A DNA stretch of 33,362 bases from a virus. The stretch is taken from positions 1 through 33,362 of the IMG/VR virus record IMGVR_UViG_3300043099_000309. The stretch is one strand, 5' to 3'. Of the stretch, positions 21,266-28,153 are shown one piece after another. Position numbers and translations under genes: made by a program. Below the pieces are notes generated by a model that was given only the letters and a program-made list of their open reading frames with translations, was not told the DNA's origin and made no database searches. Position 1 is the first letter of the stretch; every line of letters starts with the position of its first letter.

Positions 21266-22158
21266 CCGGCGATTGTCTCGTGCGCCTGCGCGAGCTTGAC
21301 GACGAAAGCGTCGACGCCTGCTTGACCGATCCGCCGTACGGCATCGGCTTCATGGGCAAAGCGTGGGACCACGCGGTGCCATCGGCCGACGTGTGGCGCG
21401 AGGTGCTGCGCGTGCTCAAGCCAGGGGCGCACCTTCTCGCATTTGCCGGAACGCGCACGCAACACCGCATGGCGTGCGCCATCGAAGACGCGGGATTCGA
21501 GATCCGCGACATGATCGCGTGGCTCTACGGCTCCGGGTTTCCGAAGTCAAAGAACCTTGGTGGCGAATGGTCCGGCTGGGGAACAGCACTTAAGCCCGCG
21601 CTCGAACCAATCACCATCGCGCGGAAACCGCTTCGCGGCACCGTTGCAGCGAACGTGCTCGCGCATGGGACGGGTGCGATCAATGTCGAGGCGTGCCGCG
21701 TTGGCGATGAAAAGCTTGAAGGAATGACCGCGGGTCAATCAAAGCTTGGAACCTTTGAAAGGGGAATCATGGTCACTCCCGAGCGAATTGGACGCTGGCC
21801 CGCGAACGTGTGCCACGACGGAAGCGAAGAGCCAGAAGCCCTGCTGGGCGAGGCCGCGCGTTTCTTCTACTCGGCGAAAGCCGACGCCGAAGACCGGAAC
21901 GAAGGCCTACCCGCTCGCGTGCGGAACCGTCACCCGACCGTGAAGCCAGTCGACCTCATGCGATACCTTTGCAGGCTCGTCGCGCGCTCCGGTGGGCTCG
22001 TGCTCGACCCGTTCATGGGCAGCGGCTCGACGGGCAAGGCGTGCGCGCTCGAGGGCTTCAACTTCATCGGCTGCGAGCTTGACCCGGCGCACGTCGAAAT
22101 CGCGCAAATGCGCATCGAGCACGCGGGCGGCCTGTTTGCGAAAGTGAGCGTGCGATGA
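21247..22158 (+). CDS. Site-specific DNA methyltransferase (N6-adenine or N4-cytosine)
   Basis: 303 residues from ATG at 21247. Catalytic motif IV DPPY at 28-31 precedes the SAM-binding motif DPFMGSGSTG at 254-263, the order of beta-class amino-methyltransferases. RNRHPTVKPVDLMRYL (about 226-241) and FIGCELDPAHVEIA (about 273-286) complete the fold. DPPY is typical of N6-adenine enzymes but also occurs elsewhere. No restriction endonuclease is adjacent, so it is a solitary methylase, probably protecting the phage genome. The target site cannot be read from sequence. Confidence 0.9.
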   Translation: MDATILTGDCLVRLRELDDESVDACLTDPPYGIGFMGKAWDHAVPSADVWREVLRVLKPGAHLLAFAGTRTQHRMACAIEDAGFEIRDMIAWLYGSGFPKSKNLGGEWSGWGTALKPALEPITIARKPLRGTVAANVLAHGTGAINVEACRVGDEKLEGMTAGQSKLGTFERGIMVTPERIGRWPANVCHDGSEEPEALLGEAARFFYSAKADAEDRNEGLPARVRNRHPTVKPVDLMRYLCRLVARSGGLVLDPFMGSGSTGKACALEGFNFIGCELDPAHVEIAQMRIEHAGGLFAKVSVR

Positions 22159-22334
22159 CCCGCGACCACCTCACGATCCACCAGCTCCCAGGCTCCCGCA
22201 CCGTCACGCTCTACTGCGGACGCTGCACGGGCGCGCTTCACCTGGCGCTTCCGATGCGGGCAGGCGAGCTCATGAGCGCGATCGAACAATTCACCACGAG
22301 GCACGCCCGCTGTGACGTACCAACGAAAGATTGA
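22155..22334 (+). CDS. Small hypothetical protein (59 aa)
   Basis: From ATG at 22155 (ATGA overlap with the methyltransferase) to TGA at 22332-22334. It has a strand-rich start with a CGRC pair at 21-24 (SRTVTLYCGRCTGALHLALP) and a helix GELMSAIEQFTTRHARC. One possible half zinc site. Function unknown; coupling to the methylase is likely. Confidence 0.6.
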   Translation: MTRDHLTIHQLPGSRTVTLYCGRCTGALHLALPMRAGELMSAIEQFTTRHARCDVPTKD

Positions 22335-22719
22335 AGAGCTTCCGCCGCTCGAGGTCGGGCGGCGTTACCACCGGCTGACGTGCACGAGCGTGCGCCCGAC
22401 CGTCTTCGCCTGCGACTGCGGCGCCGAGGTGCGCAATCGCAGCCTCACACACATTCGCGGCGGGATGCGCTCCTGCGGTTGCATGATGCGCGAGGGGAAG
22501 GCCGAGCGAATGCGCCGGCGCTTCGCCGAACTCAAGCTCGTGCTCGTCGCCGAACACGCCGCGGAGAAGCAGCGGTTCTCGACGTGGGACGTGCGCTGCC
22601 TTCGCTGCGGCGAGGCGTCGACCATCGGTGACACTCACCTGCGCTTCGGGCGCGTGCGTCGAAAGTGCAAGAAATGCCCAAGGCAATCGACGAACTTGGA
22701 AAGACGTACGGGCGCTTGA
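22312..22719 (+). CDS. Zinc-type protein with CxCG...SCGC motif, copy 1 (135 aa)
   Basis: Start is GTG at 22312, overlapping the 59-aa gene by 23 bases. The conserved piece runs RYHRLTCTSV, then CDCGAEVRNR, and RSCGCMMREG; a second pair CLRCGE and CKKC lies at 97-127. Such CxCG-x(n)-SCGC proteins are common in phages, often linked to HNH or AP2 DNA-binding domains, but neither is present here. It resembles the next gene and may be its paralogue. Probably a small metal-binding protein; function unknown. Confidence 0.65.
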   Translation: MTYQRKIEELPPLEVGRRYHRLTCTSVRPTVFACDCGAEVRNRSLTHIRGGMRSCGCMMREGKAERMRRRFAELKLVLVAEHAAEKQRFSTWDVRCLRCGEASTIGDTHLRFGRVRRKCKKCPRQSTNLERRTGA

Positions 22720-22982
22720 GCGTCGTCGAGCGCGTGCCGAGCAAAGCAGGGCGCGGCGCCGTCTGGCGAGCGCGCTGCAAGTGCGGACGCGAGCGCGCGG
22801 TGCTCGGCACACTACTCCGCGCCGGTCTCGTCACGTCGTGCGGATGCGCACTCGCGCGCGGCGCGACGAGGCGAGAGAGCAAGGAGCAGCGCGACCCCGT
22901 GCTGCTCGTGATGCAGGAACGCGACGAGCTTCGCAGGCTCGTCGAATCGCTGAGAGACCAACTGAAGAAGGCCGCAACATGA
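22674..22982 (+). CDS. Zinc-type protein with CxCG...SCGC motif, copy 2 (102 aa)
   Basis: Start chosen at ATG 22674; GTG at 22665 is an alternative. It overlaps copy 1 by 46 bases. The motif is clear: KTYGRLSVVERVPSKAGRG, then WRARCKCGRERAVLG and VTSCGCALARG. A helical, charged C-terminus (QERDELRRLVESLRDQLKKA) looks like a coiled coil. As for copy 1, the motif suggests a zinc-bound fold of unknown role. Confidence 0.7.
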   Translation: MPKAIDELGKTYGRLSVVERVPSKAGRGAVWRARCKCGRERAVLGTLLRAGLVTSCGCALARGATRRESKEQRDPVLLVMQERDELRRLVESLRDQLKKAAT

Positions 22983-23599
22983 CCGACCACGACACGATCG
23001 CCCGCATGGCGATTCGCCTCGCGCGCAGCTACCATCACGGATGGGCGACGCGAATTCCGAAGACGCACGGCATCGCCTGGAACTGGACGACGGCGAGCGA
23101 GTACGCGAGGGGCCATCGCTCTGAGCCGCGCTTCGACCGCGACAAGGGGACCATCGTTTACGACACCGGGAAGATGACGTGGAGTCTCGGACCCGAGCGC
23201 ATCGAGGTGAACGTCAGGACGCAGAGCGGCGAGGCGTGTTCCGTCGTCGCGAAGGGCGACCCGGCGCCGCGCCTCGTCGTCACCGTGCCCGACCTCTCCG
23301 TGCTCGTGTCGCACGACTTGTGGAAACTCGACGTGGCCGTCACCTCGCTCTGCTGCGGCCCCTGGAAGCCTCTCCACGAGCTTCCGCCGCTGCGCGTGCT
23401 CTTTGCCGCGCTGGCGATGCCCAAGACGCCCTGCGCGCTCGTCTACGAGCAGGGCGAGGTGCGCGCGCGACTGCCCGACGACCTTGAGGCGGCGCACCCG
23501 TTCGACGAACTCCTCGCCGAGTTCGGTCGCCGCGGCGGGTTCCGTCGCTGGGAAAAGCTCGTCGTGCGAAGGCCACTAACGGCAAAGGAAGGCGCGTAG
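22979..23599 (+). CDS. Hypothetical protein (206 aa)
   Basis: From ATG at 22979 (ATGA overlap). The largest unrecognised gene of the train. The front contains TIARMAIRLARSYHHGWATR and WNWTTASEYARGH. A beta-rich centre follows (TIVYDTGKMTWSLGPERIEV, then PRLVVTVPDLSVLV). The rest is mixed with CCGPWKPLHELPPL and a late PFDELLAEFGRRGGFRRWEK. No catalytic motif is evident. A gap of one base precedes the next gene. Confidence 0.7.
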   Translation: MTDHDTIARMAIRLARSYHHGWATRIPKTHGIAWNWTTASEYARGHRSEPRFDRDKGTIVYDTGKMTWSLGPERIEVNVRTQSGEACSVVAKGDPAPRLVVTVPDLSVLVSHDLWKLDVAVTSLCCGPWKPLHELPPLRVLFAALAMPKTPCALVYEQGEVRARLPDDLEAAHPFDELLAEFGRRGGFRRWEKLVVRRPLTAKEGA

Positions 23600-23600
23600 G

Positions 23601-23807
23601 ATGGAACCCATGGGAAGTTTCGCTGAATGGAAGTGCGGCGCGTGCGGCGTCGCCCGCAACGTGCCGACGCGCGAGGTTGAAGCGGCGAAGAGCCGCCGCC
23701 GCCGTGCGGTCGAGTGGCCGAAGGGCTGGGCGTATCGCGCGATCGGAAACTTCGGGATGGTGGTCTGCGACCGCTGCACCGCACGCCAAGAGGAGGCGAC
23801 GCCGTGA
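23601..23807 (+). CDS. Small zinc-finger-like protein (68 aa)
   Basis: From ATG at 23601; a second ATG at 23610 is possible. Two cysteine pairs, KCGACG near residue 12 and CDRC near residue 57, flank a very basic middle (EAAKSRRRRAVEWPKGWAYR). This layout suits a single zinc site in a nucleic-acid-binding protein. Role unknown. Confidence 0.65.
   Translation: MEPMGSFAEWKCGACGVARNVPTREVEAAKSRRRRAVEWPKGWAYRAIGNFGMVVCDRCTARQEEATP
23791..23796 (+). promoter_or_regulatory. Consensus ribosome binding site selecting a GTG start
   Basis: AGGAGG lies seven bases before GTG 23804 and thirteen before ATG 23810, so it supports the GTG, which also overlaps the preceding stop. Confidence 0.6.
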
Positions 23808-24067
23808 GCATGTTTCCGACCGTGAAGCGACTCGGCCCCGACGGTAAGCTACACTCGACGCCGGCGGCTTACTGCGAATCCTGGCGGCGCGAACTCGCTC
23901 CGCTCGTCGAGCTCACCGGGTGGGCCATCCACTCGTTCGGCAACGGCGAGGCGAAGCTCGTCTCGCCGGACTACGAGCACACGCAGACGATTAGCGTGGA
24001 GTTCGCCGCGGCACTGCGGGGAAAGTTGTCGAAAACTTTTCCCGCCGACGAAGACGCGCGAGAGTAA
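23804..24067 (+). CDS. Hypothetical protein (87 aa)
   Basis: GTG at 23804 is chosen because of the AGGAGG site. The product has SMFPTVKRLGPDGKLHST, a helix YCESWRRELAPLVELT, and a beta run WAIHSFGNGEAKLVSPDYEH followed by a strand QTISVEFAAALRGKL. No family recognised. It is four bases upstream of the last rightward gene. Confidence 0.65.
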   Translation: MSMFPTVKRLGPDGKLHSTPAAYCESWRRELAPLVELTGWAIHSFGNGEAKLVSPDYEHTQTISVEFAAALRGKLSKTFPADEDARE

Positions 24068-24071
24068 GCGC

Positions 24072-24239
24072 ATGAAGGCACCCCGCTACACCCTCCGACC
24101 GCAAACGACGCAAACGCAACCGGCTGCACGCTACGCCGTGCGCTTCGAGCTCCCCGAGCCGCGCAAGGGGATGATTCGCGGGTTCCTTCGCGACCTTGCG
24201 ATCGTCGTCGCGACCGCCGCCCTCATGATCGACAACTAG
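24072..24239 (+). CDS. Small protein with C-terminal hydrophobic segment (55 aa)
   Basis: From ATG at 24072 to TAG at 24237-24239. The N-terminal half is polar and basic (KAPRYTLRPQTTQTQ), the C-terminal half contains FLRDLAIVVATAALMIDN, a likely short membrane anchor. It is the last gene of the rightward operon. Its stop overlaps the stop of the opposing endolysin gene. It could belong to lysis by location, but the opposite strand argues for early expression. Confidence 0.55.
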   Translation: MKAPRYTLRPQTTQTQPAARYAVRFELPEPRKGMIRGFLRDLAIVVATAALMIDN

Positions 24240-25075
24240 CGCGAAGTCAGCCGAAAGAGCCACGCCAGGAGCCGCACCCACCAGGGTCGCGGCTCTTCGC
24301 GCGTGAGGCCGGTGCCGATCTGCGGGAGCGGCATCGCAGGCGGTGCGATGACTGGAGCGGGCGCCTCGTCGCTGGGCCTTGGCGGCGTCACGACGGGCGT
24401 TTGAGGCACCGGCGCAGGCACCGTCGCCGCGAGGCTCACGAGCTCGTCAGCGGGGCGCGTAGGCGGCGCAACGGGCGCTGATTCGGGCGGCATCTTGCCG
24501 TCGTACTCTTTCGCGAGGAGGCGCACGTTCCGGGCGTAGCTCGCCGCGTCGCCGGTGTAGTAGCCCGCCGAGCGCAGGGCGATCGCATAGTCGTCAGCGC
24601 GCCCCGCCATCGCGAGGTGCACCGCCGTTCGGTATCGCTTGCCGAGGAGAAACGCGACGTGATGCTTCATCGCGTCGTCAAGCGTCTCGAAGGCGCGGAA
24701 CTTGTTCACCGGGTGCTTCCCGCTGAAACGCAGGATGACGCGCCCGTCATCGTCGACGCCCACGCGCTCGACCCTCGTGCCCGCTGGCGCCATCGCGAGG
24801 TGACGCTCGGCGTCGGCCTCGGTGACGTGCTCGGTGGTGGTGAAGTGCTGCCAACACCCTGCCCAACTCGACGAGCACTTCACGCCGCCGAAGTTGTAAT
24901 TCATCGTGGCCTCGAAGCGCCCCGTCTCGAGGGCCATCTGCCCGAGGAGAATCATCGCGCCGGCTCGCGTCGTTTGCTCCTTGCCAAGCTGCGCTTCGAG
25001 CTGGAGGCGCAGGGCCATGTACACTTCGACCGGGCTCACGACGGTTCGCCTAGCAGGAAGCTCGCGTGCGGTCAC
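24236..25075 (-). CDS. Endolysin, glucosaminidase-type, with cationic C-terminal tail
   Basis: 279 residues from GTG at 25075, overlapping the 106-aa gene stop (GTGA); the longer frame to 25177 lies inside that gene and is rejected. The catalytic region is lysozyme/GH73-like: LLGQMALETGRF with candidate catalytic E50, NYNFGGVK (59-66), KFRAFETLDDAMKHHVAFLL and YYTGDAASYARNVRLLAKEY. Residues ~185-255 are a Pro/Ala-rich linker. The last 16 residues (PWWVRLLAWLFRLTSR) are Trp- and Arg-rich and amphipathic, which could bind or disrupt membranes. It would cut the peptidoglycan at lysis. Confidence 0.82.
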   Translation of the reverse strand: MTARELPARRTVVSPVEVYMALRLQLEAQLGKEQTTRAGAMILLGQMALETGRFEATMNYNFGGVKCSSSWAGCWQHFTTTEHVTEADAERHLAMAPAGTRVERVGVDDDGRVILRFSGKHPVNKFRAFETLDDAMKHHVAFLLGKRYRTAVHLAMAGRADDYAIALRSAGYYTGDAASYARNVRLLAKEYDGKMPPESAPVAPPTRPADELVSLAATVPAPVPQTPVVTPPRPSDEAPAPVIAPPAMPLPQIGTGLTREEPRPWWVRLLAWLFRLTSR

Positions 25076-25392
25076 CCTTCGAGCTCCTTGCGCAGCTTGC
25101 CGAACGCGGGCCAGTGCTTCTCGTACGCGCCGCAGATGTCGAGCATCTGCACGCGGAGCACCGGGTTCCTCGCGCACTCGTCGACGATGCGCTTTCGCGC
25201 GTCGGGCTCGCGGTCGACCATCACGGCGAGAGCAGCGACGCAGGCGTTGATCGGCGCCTCGGTGTCGTCGCTCGTGATCCAGTCGTAGATGAGCCGCGCG
25301 AGGCGGATGAACGCCTCAGCGAGAGCGACGCCAGCGGCGACCTCGCCGGATGTCGGGAGCTGCACGAAGCCAAGTTGCCGATCGTCGCTCAT
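25072..25392 (-). CDS. Hypothetical protein upstream of endolysin (106 aa)
   Basis: From ATG at 25392. Mostly helical, no membrane segment. Features are VALAEAFIRLARLIYDWITS, ACVAALAVMVDREPDARKRI and ICGAYEKHWPAFGKLRKELE. Its stop overlaps the endolysin GTG, and it follows the lipoprotein gene by 7 bases. Context puts it in the lysis cassette; function is unknown. Confidence 0.7.
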   Translation of the reverse strand: MSDDRQLGFVQLPTSGEVAAGVALAEAFIRLARLIYDWITSDDTEAPINACVAALAVMVDREPDARKRIVDECARNPVLRVQMLDICGAYEKHWPAFGKLRKELEG

Positions 25393-25399
25393 CGTCGTC

Positions 25400-25630
25400 C
25401 TATTCGTCTAGGTGCGCTTTGCACGCGCCGTGTTCGAGCTGACTCTTCACCCGATGCGTCGCCGTCGCGCACTCGATGAGCAGGATCGGATCGCTCGGAT
25501 CCAAGGCTGCGGCAGCGCAGGCGACTTCGAGCGCGGTCGTCGCCCGATGGGCCACGACACACCGATGCGCACACCCGCCGCAAAGGAGGCAAGCGCAAGC
25601 CAGGGCGAAAGCTCGAAGAGGTCCACTCAC
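25400..25630 (-). CDS. Putative small lipoprotein (o-spanin candidate)
   Basis: 76 residues from GTG at 25630 (GTGA overlap); the longer frame to 25753 is inside the upstream gene. The N-terminus is a signal-like hydrophobic run ending in cysteines (RAFALACACLLCGGCAHRC), with C20 as the best lipidation site, although the lipobox is imperfect. The mature part is short, cysteine-containing and mostly polar. Small outer-membrane lipoproteins in lysis cassettes are typically o-spanins. Lack of a proline-rich region makes the call tentative. Confidence 0.6.
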   Translation of the reverse strand: MSGPLRAFALACACLLCGGCAHRCVVAHRATTALEVACAAAALDPSDPILLIECATATHRVKSQLEHGACKAHLDE

Positions 25631-25845
25631 CGCGAGCTCCCTGCGACGAGCTCCTGCACCGAGCGAATCGCCTTCGCCGGGTCGACGCCGAGGGCGCGAA
25701 GGAGGCGAATCATCGCCGCGAGGCGAGGATGCTCCTCGCACACGACGGCCCACTGCTCCGCGGTGCGGGCGCGCAGCACGATGTTGAGCAGCGCCGAGAG
25801 CGCGGGCCAGATGAAGACCGCCCAGAGTTCGACCTTCTCATGCAT
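25627..25845 (-). CDS. Small membrane protein in lysis cassette (holin or i-spanin candidate)
   Basis: 72 residues from ATG at 25845; a TTG at 25863 would add six residues. One membrane segment near the N-terminus (LWAVFIWPALSALLNIVL), followed by a soluble helical part (AEQWAVVCEEHPRLAAMIRL). It overlaps the preceding coiled-coil gene by 8 bases and the lipoprotein gene by a stop-start overlap. Position fits a lysis membrane protein; holin versus i-spanin cannot be separated by sequence alone. Confidence 0.6.
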   Translation of the reverse strand: MHEKVELWAVFIWPALSALLNIVLRARTAEQWAVVCEEHPRLAAMIRLLRALGVDPAKAIRSVQELVAGSSR

Positions 25846-26074
25846 GGGGAAGCCTCGCTTCAAGCCTCGCGATCTTCTCGCCGTGGCTTTGGACGATGCG
25901 TTCGAGTCGCTCCACGTCGCGCGTTAGCGCCTTCTCGACGCGGTCCACGTCTTCGGCGACGCCATCGAGCTTGGTCTCGATGGTCGCCAGCAACGCCCCC
26001 ACGCGCACCGCCGTAAGGGCGAATCCGGCGATCGTCGTCGCCAAGTTGATCGCCTGCATGATTTCCATCGTCAC
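25838..26074 (-). CDS. Membrane-anchored coiled-coil lysis protein (XhlA-like)
   Basis: 78 residues from GTG at 26074 (GTGA overlap); ATG two codons later is possible. An N-terminal hydrophobic helix (INLATTIAGFALTAVRVGAL) is followed by a long coiled coil (VAEDVDRVEKALTRDVERLE, then SHGEKIARLEARL). This layout recalls haemolysin XhlA-like lysis proteins and i-spanins. It lies directly upstream of two further small membrane or lipid proteins and the endolysin. Confidence 0.6.
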   Translation of the reverse strand: MTMEIMQAINLATTIAGFALTAVRVGALLATIETKLDGVAEDVDRVEKALTRDVERLERIVQSHGEKIARLEARLPHA

Positions 26075-26268
26075 GCCTGCGCCTGCACTTCGGCTGCGGC
26101 CTCGGTGACGACGGGCGCCGTCTGCTGCGGGGCTTCGAGCCCGAGCGCCTTGTTCACGACGGAGAGGCTTTCGCTCACCGCCACGGCCTCGTGGAGCTCG
26201 AGGGAGCCGCTTTTCTGAGCGCGCATGATGACGACGACGAGGTTCTGAAATGCTTGTTCGGTGGTCAT
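26071..26268 (-). CDS. Small hypothetical protein (65 aa)
   Basis: From ATG at 26268. A helical protein with a TEQAFQNLVVVIMRAQKSGS start and a HEAVAVSESLSVVNKALGLE middle; the tail is Ala/Gln-rich. Proteins with this start are common next to phage structural or lysis genes and are of unknown role. It is 31 bases after the tailspike stop and couples to the coiled-coil gene. Confidence 0.65.
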   Translation of the reverse strand: MTTEQAFQNLVVVIMRAQKSGSLELHEAVAVSESLSVVNKALGLEAPQQTAPVVTEAAAEVQAQA

Positions 26269-26299
26269 GGGGTCAGCCTAAAACATCGGGCGAAGGTTG

Positions 26300-28153
26300 T
26301 CACACGCCGCAGACGGTCCAGTTGGCTCCGTTCCAGATGACGAAGCCGGCGAAGACGCCACCGCCAGCGGCGACGGCACCGAAGGCGGGAGCGACCGAGA
26401 GGTCGGTGCAGCGAGCCATCGTGCCGACGGGGCGCGACGCCGGAAGCGTCGCAAAGGTGTGCGAGTCGACGCCGGGGCCGATGGGGAGACCGTCTCCAGC
26501 GTTGATGGGATCTGCGCTGCTGATGCGAAGGTTTCCCGTGCTGTTACGGACCCAGAGGCGCGACGAGTCGAGCCGAAGGATCGGCGTGTTGTCGAGCAGC
26601 GGAAAGACCGTGACAAGCGGGAGAGCGTAGAACCTGAACGCATCAAGGAGCAGCGTCGTATCGAACCGCCCGTAGCCGGAGGCGAAGTCGAAGGCCGTCG
26701 CGCCGGTGTAGCTCGACGAGCGCCGGAGGGCGTAGACGCCGCCGTCGGGGAGGAGCTGCGTCGTCGCGTTGCTCGCGTCGATCTTCGCGCCGACGATCTG
26801 CGAGCAGTTGACGATGCGGGTGCGCACCGCCGTCGCCGTGAGCGCATAAGCATCGGAGCCCGTGCAGTCGATGGTGCAGCCGTCGAGGCTAAGGTCTTCG
26901 CAGGCGTTGCCGTAGACGCCGACGACCGAGGACGACGAGTTCTGACCGACGAAGGTGCAGCCGTAGGCGAGGCACTCGTTCGACGTGCCCGCGCCACCGT
27001 CGACGCTGAAGTGTCGCGCCGTCGCGTCCGTCGGGGTCGTGAGGAGGACGCAGCCGAAGAGGCGCACCGTGTTCGCGCCGTCTGCCACGTTGACGTTGTG
27101 CTGCACGTTCGATCGGAAGCTCGCGCCGGTGATCGTCACGTCGTTAGGTGCCTGCGCGGGGGCGGCGCCGTCAGCCGCGACGCTGAGACCGTGCCGACCG
27201 TTCGCCTCGAAGGTGCCGCCCGTAATGGTCGTGAAGTACGCCTCTTGTCCGATGAGCGCGCCGTCGAACGTGTTCGAGCGAGACCAGATGTCGGTGAGCA
27301 CGTTGTGCGCGCCGCGCTGAATCTTGATGCCGTCGGAGCACTGGAGAAACTCGAGGCGCTCGAAGACGCTCTGCGACGTGTAGTCGCAGAAGATGCCCTG
27401 CCCGGTGCCCGCCTGCCCTTGAATCGTCATGTCGGAGATGTGCACCGACACGTTGGCGATGATGGGGTTTCCGACCGACGTGATGCACGGCCCCGCGCCG
27501 TAGTTGTGAATGACCGTGTTGCCGCGACCCGCGCCGCGCAGCGTCTTTCCCGCCGTGCCGTTGGCAATCTGGATCGCCCCGCTCGTCGCCGTGCCGTCGT
27601 TCGTCACGCGGTAGGCGCCCTCAGGGAAGAACACGTCATCGGAGGCCGCGAGCGCGTTGTAGATTGCGAAGTCTACGAAGTAGAGCAGCGTGCCCGCCTG
27701 AACGTCGGCGATCTGAGCTGGCGTCATGAAGTCGAAGACGGACACCGACTCTTGCAGCTTGCCCGTGAGCGTGCGCGCGATCGAACCCGCCGAGCCTTCG
27801 GTGTACTCCACACGGTCGGCGCTGATGCTGCCCGTCGTCGACGCGAGCGGGATGCGCACCGTCGCGTTGAGCGACGAGAAGACGAGCGTGTTGTCTGACT
27901 GGTTGACCGCGATCGAGAAATCATCGGCGTCGACGTAGAGCCGACACGCCGCGCCCTGGTACTGCGGGAAGCCGTTCAGCGTGCGCACCGGCTGCGCGAC
28001 GGGGATCGTCAGCGCGGCGTCGACGTACACCGGGATCTGATTCGCAACCGCAGGGAGGCCAGCCGTACCGAAGTAGAGAAACCCCGCGTCGAGCGGCTGC
28101 CCGTCGCGGTCGTGGAACGTCGGGAATGGCTCGGAGACGGAAAAGGCGCTCAT
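26300..28153 (-). CDS. Tailspike with P22-like head-binding domain and beta-helix
   Basis: 617 residues from ATG at 28153 (ATGA overlap); the longer frame to 28780 reads back through the ejection gene and is rejected. Residues 1-100 match the P22 tailspike N-terminal head-binding style: PFPTFHDRDGQPLDAGFLYF, then IPVYVDAALTIPVAQPVRT, LNGFP and CRLYVDADDFSIAV. A stretch of right-handed parallel beta-helix repeats follows (about 170-440), with rungs such as HISDMTIQGQAG and GIFCDYTSQSVFERLEFLQC. The tail has a distal domain ending GFVIWNGANWTVCGV. It would bind and probably cleave surface polysaccharide; the catalytic residues are not identifiable here. Confidence 0.87.
   Translation of the reverse strand: MSAFSVSEPFPTFHDRDGQPLDAGFLYFGTAGLPAVANQIPVYVDAALTIPVAQPVRTLNGFPQYQGAACRLYVDADDFSIAVNQSDNTLVFSSLNATVRIPLASTTGSISADRVEYTEGSAGSIARTLTGKLQESVSVFDFMTPAQIADVQAGTLLYFVDFAIYNALAASDDVFFPEGAYRVTNDGTATSGAIQIANGTAGKTLRGAGRGNTVIHNYGAGPCITSVGNPIIANVSVHISDMTIQGQAGTGQGIFCDYTSQSVFERLEFLQCSDGIKIQRGAHNVLTDIWSRSNTFDGALIGQEAYFTTITGGTFEANGRHGLSVAADGAAPAQAPNDVTITGASFRSNVQHNVNVADGANTVRLFGCVLLTTPTDATARHFSVDGGAGTSNECLAYGCTFVGQNSSSSVVGVYGNACEDLSLDGCTIDCTGSDAYALTATAVRTRIVNCSQIVGAKIDASNATTQLLPDGGVYALRRSSSYTGATAFDFASGYGRFDTTLLLDAFRFYALPLVTVFPLLDNTPILRLDSSRLWVRNSTGNLRISSADPINAGDGLPIGPGVDSHTFATLPASRPVGTMARCTDLSVAPAFGAVAAGGGVFAGFVIWNGANWTVCGV

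Noticed and set aside
26297-27898. Rightward open frame opposite the tailspike
   Set aside because: Shadow of a clear tailspike; no family signal.
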